Below are positions 57,201 to 60,200 of a stretch of 64,000 nt of DNA, one piece after another (the first letter of the stretch is position 1; every line of letters starts with the position of its first letter). The notes under the pieces are model-generated. The model saw nothing but the letters and a program-made list of their open reading frames with translations, ran no database searches and had not been told where the DNA came from. Source of the stretch: Pisaster brevispinus (Eukaryota > Echinodermata > Asteroidea > Forcipulatida > Asteriidae). Made by a program: the position numbers and the translations under genes. The DNA lies in contig JAMKCF010000002.1 in the NCBI GenBank assembly GCA_023634235.1, positions 14,999,091-15,063,090 on the forward strand, written 5' to 3'.

Positions 57201-60200
57201 TAAACTGTGCATGGTGTTTCATTATTTTCTCCAGACTCACACAACAGATTAAGCCCAGATTGTTACAGGTTTGTTATTTCATGGTTGATCACACAAAACA
57301 TGAACGCTGTCTGGGACTAGTTTGTCAGCTCTACCCATCCTGAATAATACCTTTAACAGCTCCAGCTATATTATGAAATACTACGCAGACAATATCCTGG
57401 GTCATGCTCTGTGGTTTAAAACACAGGTCAGGGATGTTTTATTAACTTCAAAACCCCAATCAGCAAGGCTTAAATATTGGAGATAGTGGACAAGATAAAA
57501 TTCCTCCTAGTTATTCCAGAAATGCCATACCAGATCAACAGATTGGTTGAATTAAGGGTTTAGACTTTATTAGTAGTCAAAGACCCACACCTTACAGGAC
57601 TGTGAAGGGGGTAACCCTGTTTGAGCCCCAGGAATAGGTGGCAAAGTGCCCCTGGTGACAGTTGATTTGGGTGGACAGCCTTAAATCAGTTATGTAGCCC
57701 TCACCTTGAAGTGGCTGTCTGGCCTTGTGATGTTAGGCGATATCTCATATAAAGAAATTTATAAAAAAAACTCAGAGCAGACTTGTTTAATTGCCTTGTA
57801 GTGTGGGGTGGTATTAAATGGAGCAGTAGGTGCTGAATTGGGACAACCAGTCGCAGATTAGTCCCTGAATGAGGTTTGCGTTTATGTACAGCATCTGACA
57901 TCAATTTGTTCAATGATTGTGGAAGGTTTTCTCATCAGCGGTACAACCATGCATGAGTACGTTTTAATGTACAAACGCAGATTGCTTTTTTTTCTCTCTT
58001 TTTTTCAAATTTAGTTATTGGGGTGAAATGTTGCTTTCGCAAGCAAGCTTTATCAAGGTACTGAAAGTGAAATAGGAAACGGGGCTGGATGTTGTCATAG
58101 AACTGCTTAAGCATACAATTAGCAAAGCAACAAATAATTGTGCTTACCATAAATAGGTTCCTAGCTAAAAAATGCCATTATAAATATGAACCATTTTTGA
58201 CTGGCTTGCTGCTAATTTTTGCTCAGCAGAAATTTGTTGTACGCAATATTTTCTGCCTTATCAGCTCTATGACATTGGGTCTTACATGTTGCCATAGTGG
58301 TTTCCCCTCCCTTACCTTCACCTCTGTGGACACAGGTTCAAATCCCTTCCTGGTATTGGATACTCTTTGGATCGGGTTGTTCAGTTTCTACCTCGTGTTT
58401 TTGAACTTTTTTAGCATTGGCTGAAACATGGCTGAAATGTCCGCAGTTGTTAGACTTGTCACCCCCATTGGCTGTAATAACTGTAGTGGTTGGATTTGTC
58501 ACCCCATTGGCTGAAATGACCACAGTGGGTCAACTTGTCACCCCACTGGCTGAAATGATCACAGCGGTGAGATTTTTAGTCACCGCATTCATTAAGCGTA
58601 TACCTCCCTCTATTGGCAGTAAATCAAAACCATAAATTGGGATGTCTGTCTTTGTGAAACGCCTGAGTAATTCTTTGTGGTTTTCTTTTCATCAACACAT
58701 TTGTATTGATGGCACCCGGATTCCCCTGCTGCTGTTTTGAACTGTACGTGACTGAGTTACATCCCTGAAGGTTGCAGCAAGAACTATCAAATCCAATGCG
58801 CTCATCAGACCATGACTGTGTTAATTTAGACGAGATTAAACTTTAAAGTAAATATGTAGAGTTATAATAGCATAAATAATTGACATAGTCAAAATATTTA
58901 AGAGATCACGCTCAAGTTTGGCGTAAAATTCCACAAGTCTGCAAGGCTTGTATCTCAAAATATTTACCGGACCAGAATTTATTGGGTGGAATCTTTAGAG
59001 AAAGAGCTTTCCACACATTTTTCACTCAGAGAAGATTTGTCTCATGGGTTAGCATATGTTGATACTCGGCAGAATTGTATTAACCCTGGAAGACTCAAAG
59101 TCAACATTTGAACATCAGTTCAATCTGTGAAAGGTATTTCACAGTGAGGTGTTACTATTCAAATGAAAAACACAAGACTGCTAGACTTGCCAGGTCATGA
59201 GTTTACTGGCCCAGGGCTAAAATCACTGGCCTCCGGGCCTGTTGTCCAGTGTCAAATTCAAGCCCTGGGGCCGATGTGGTACTTTGTTAGCATGGAGGTG
59301 TTTTCCCTGTATCTACAGCAACGACAGCATTGGTACAAGTCAATAATAAGCCATTGTTCACTCAAATACTTTTTTTTTTTTTTAAGTTTTGATAGTGGTG
59401 AACTGTTAAAGCCCTTTTCACACTTCCAAGCCAATAAGAGACTTTGGAACGTTAGGTGGCAGCAGACTTACCAGGTAAATTTTCTTTGTTTACATAGCCT
59501 TCAGCTTGCGCACAATTCTGAGAACAATGGATTTACCTCCTAAGTCTGCTGCCACCTAGTGTCCCCGAAAGTCTCCCAGTCCTAGGAAATATAAACCCTG
59601 GAGATTCCTGGGGAATTTTAACCCCACTGCCAACCTATGTTCATTTCACGCTGGATTCAGTTTTTCTAGGGAAAAAATGGTCACTCAAGATGCTTACCCC
59701 AGGGTTATTTGATCTAACCCCACTCCCAGGCGGGGGTAGCTGTTTCTCGGGAAACGTCTTTTTTTGTTTTCTGTGAGTTTGCCAGGGTTACCAATTCAAG
59801 TTTGAAACGGTCTAATACATTTTCCCAGGAATTTTCCCAGGACTTTCGTGGAGTGTGAAAGATAATTGTAAGTTGTTGTACATTGTAAAGTTTGTTTATG
59901 GTAACTTTTTGCTCAATGTAAACCATTGGCACATTAAGTGACTACAGTTTTAGTGGAGAAAAACCGAGAAAGTGGACTGAAAAAATGATTTTGAAAAGGG
60001 TGATAACCCCATTAAAAGCCAAGCCTTGGAAGTGTGTTCCATCATTTAATTGTACTGGCTTCATTCAAGGCATCCGGATGCACCCTTCGGCTTTTGTCAC
60101 AATGCCGTTATTGCTGCGGAGTGTTTGCGTCGAGCCCAGATTTAATCCAAAGTGGGAATAAAGGGAGCCGTCCTTGGCACACCCACAGTTTCATTTCCCA

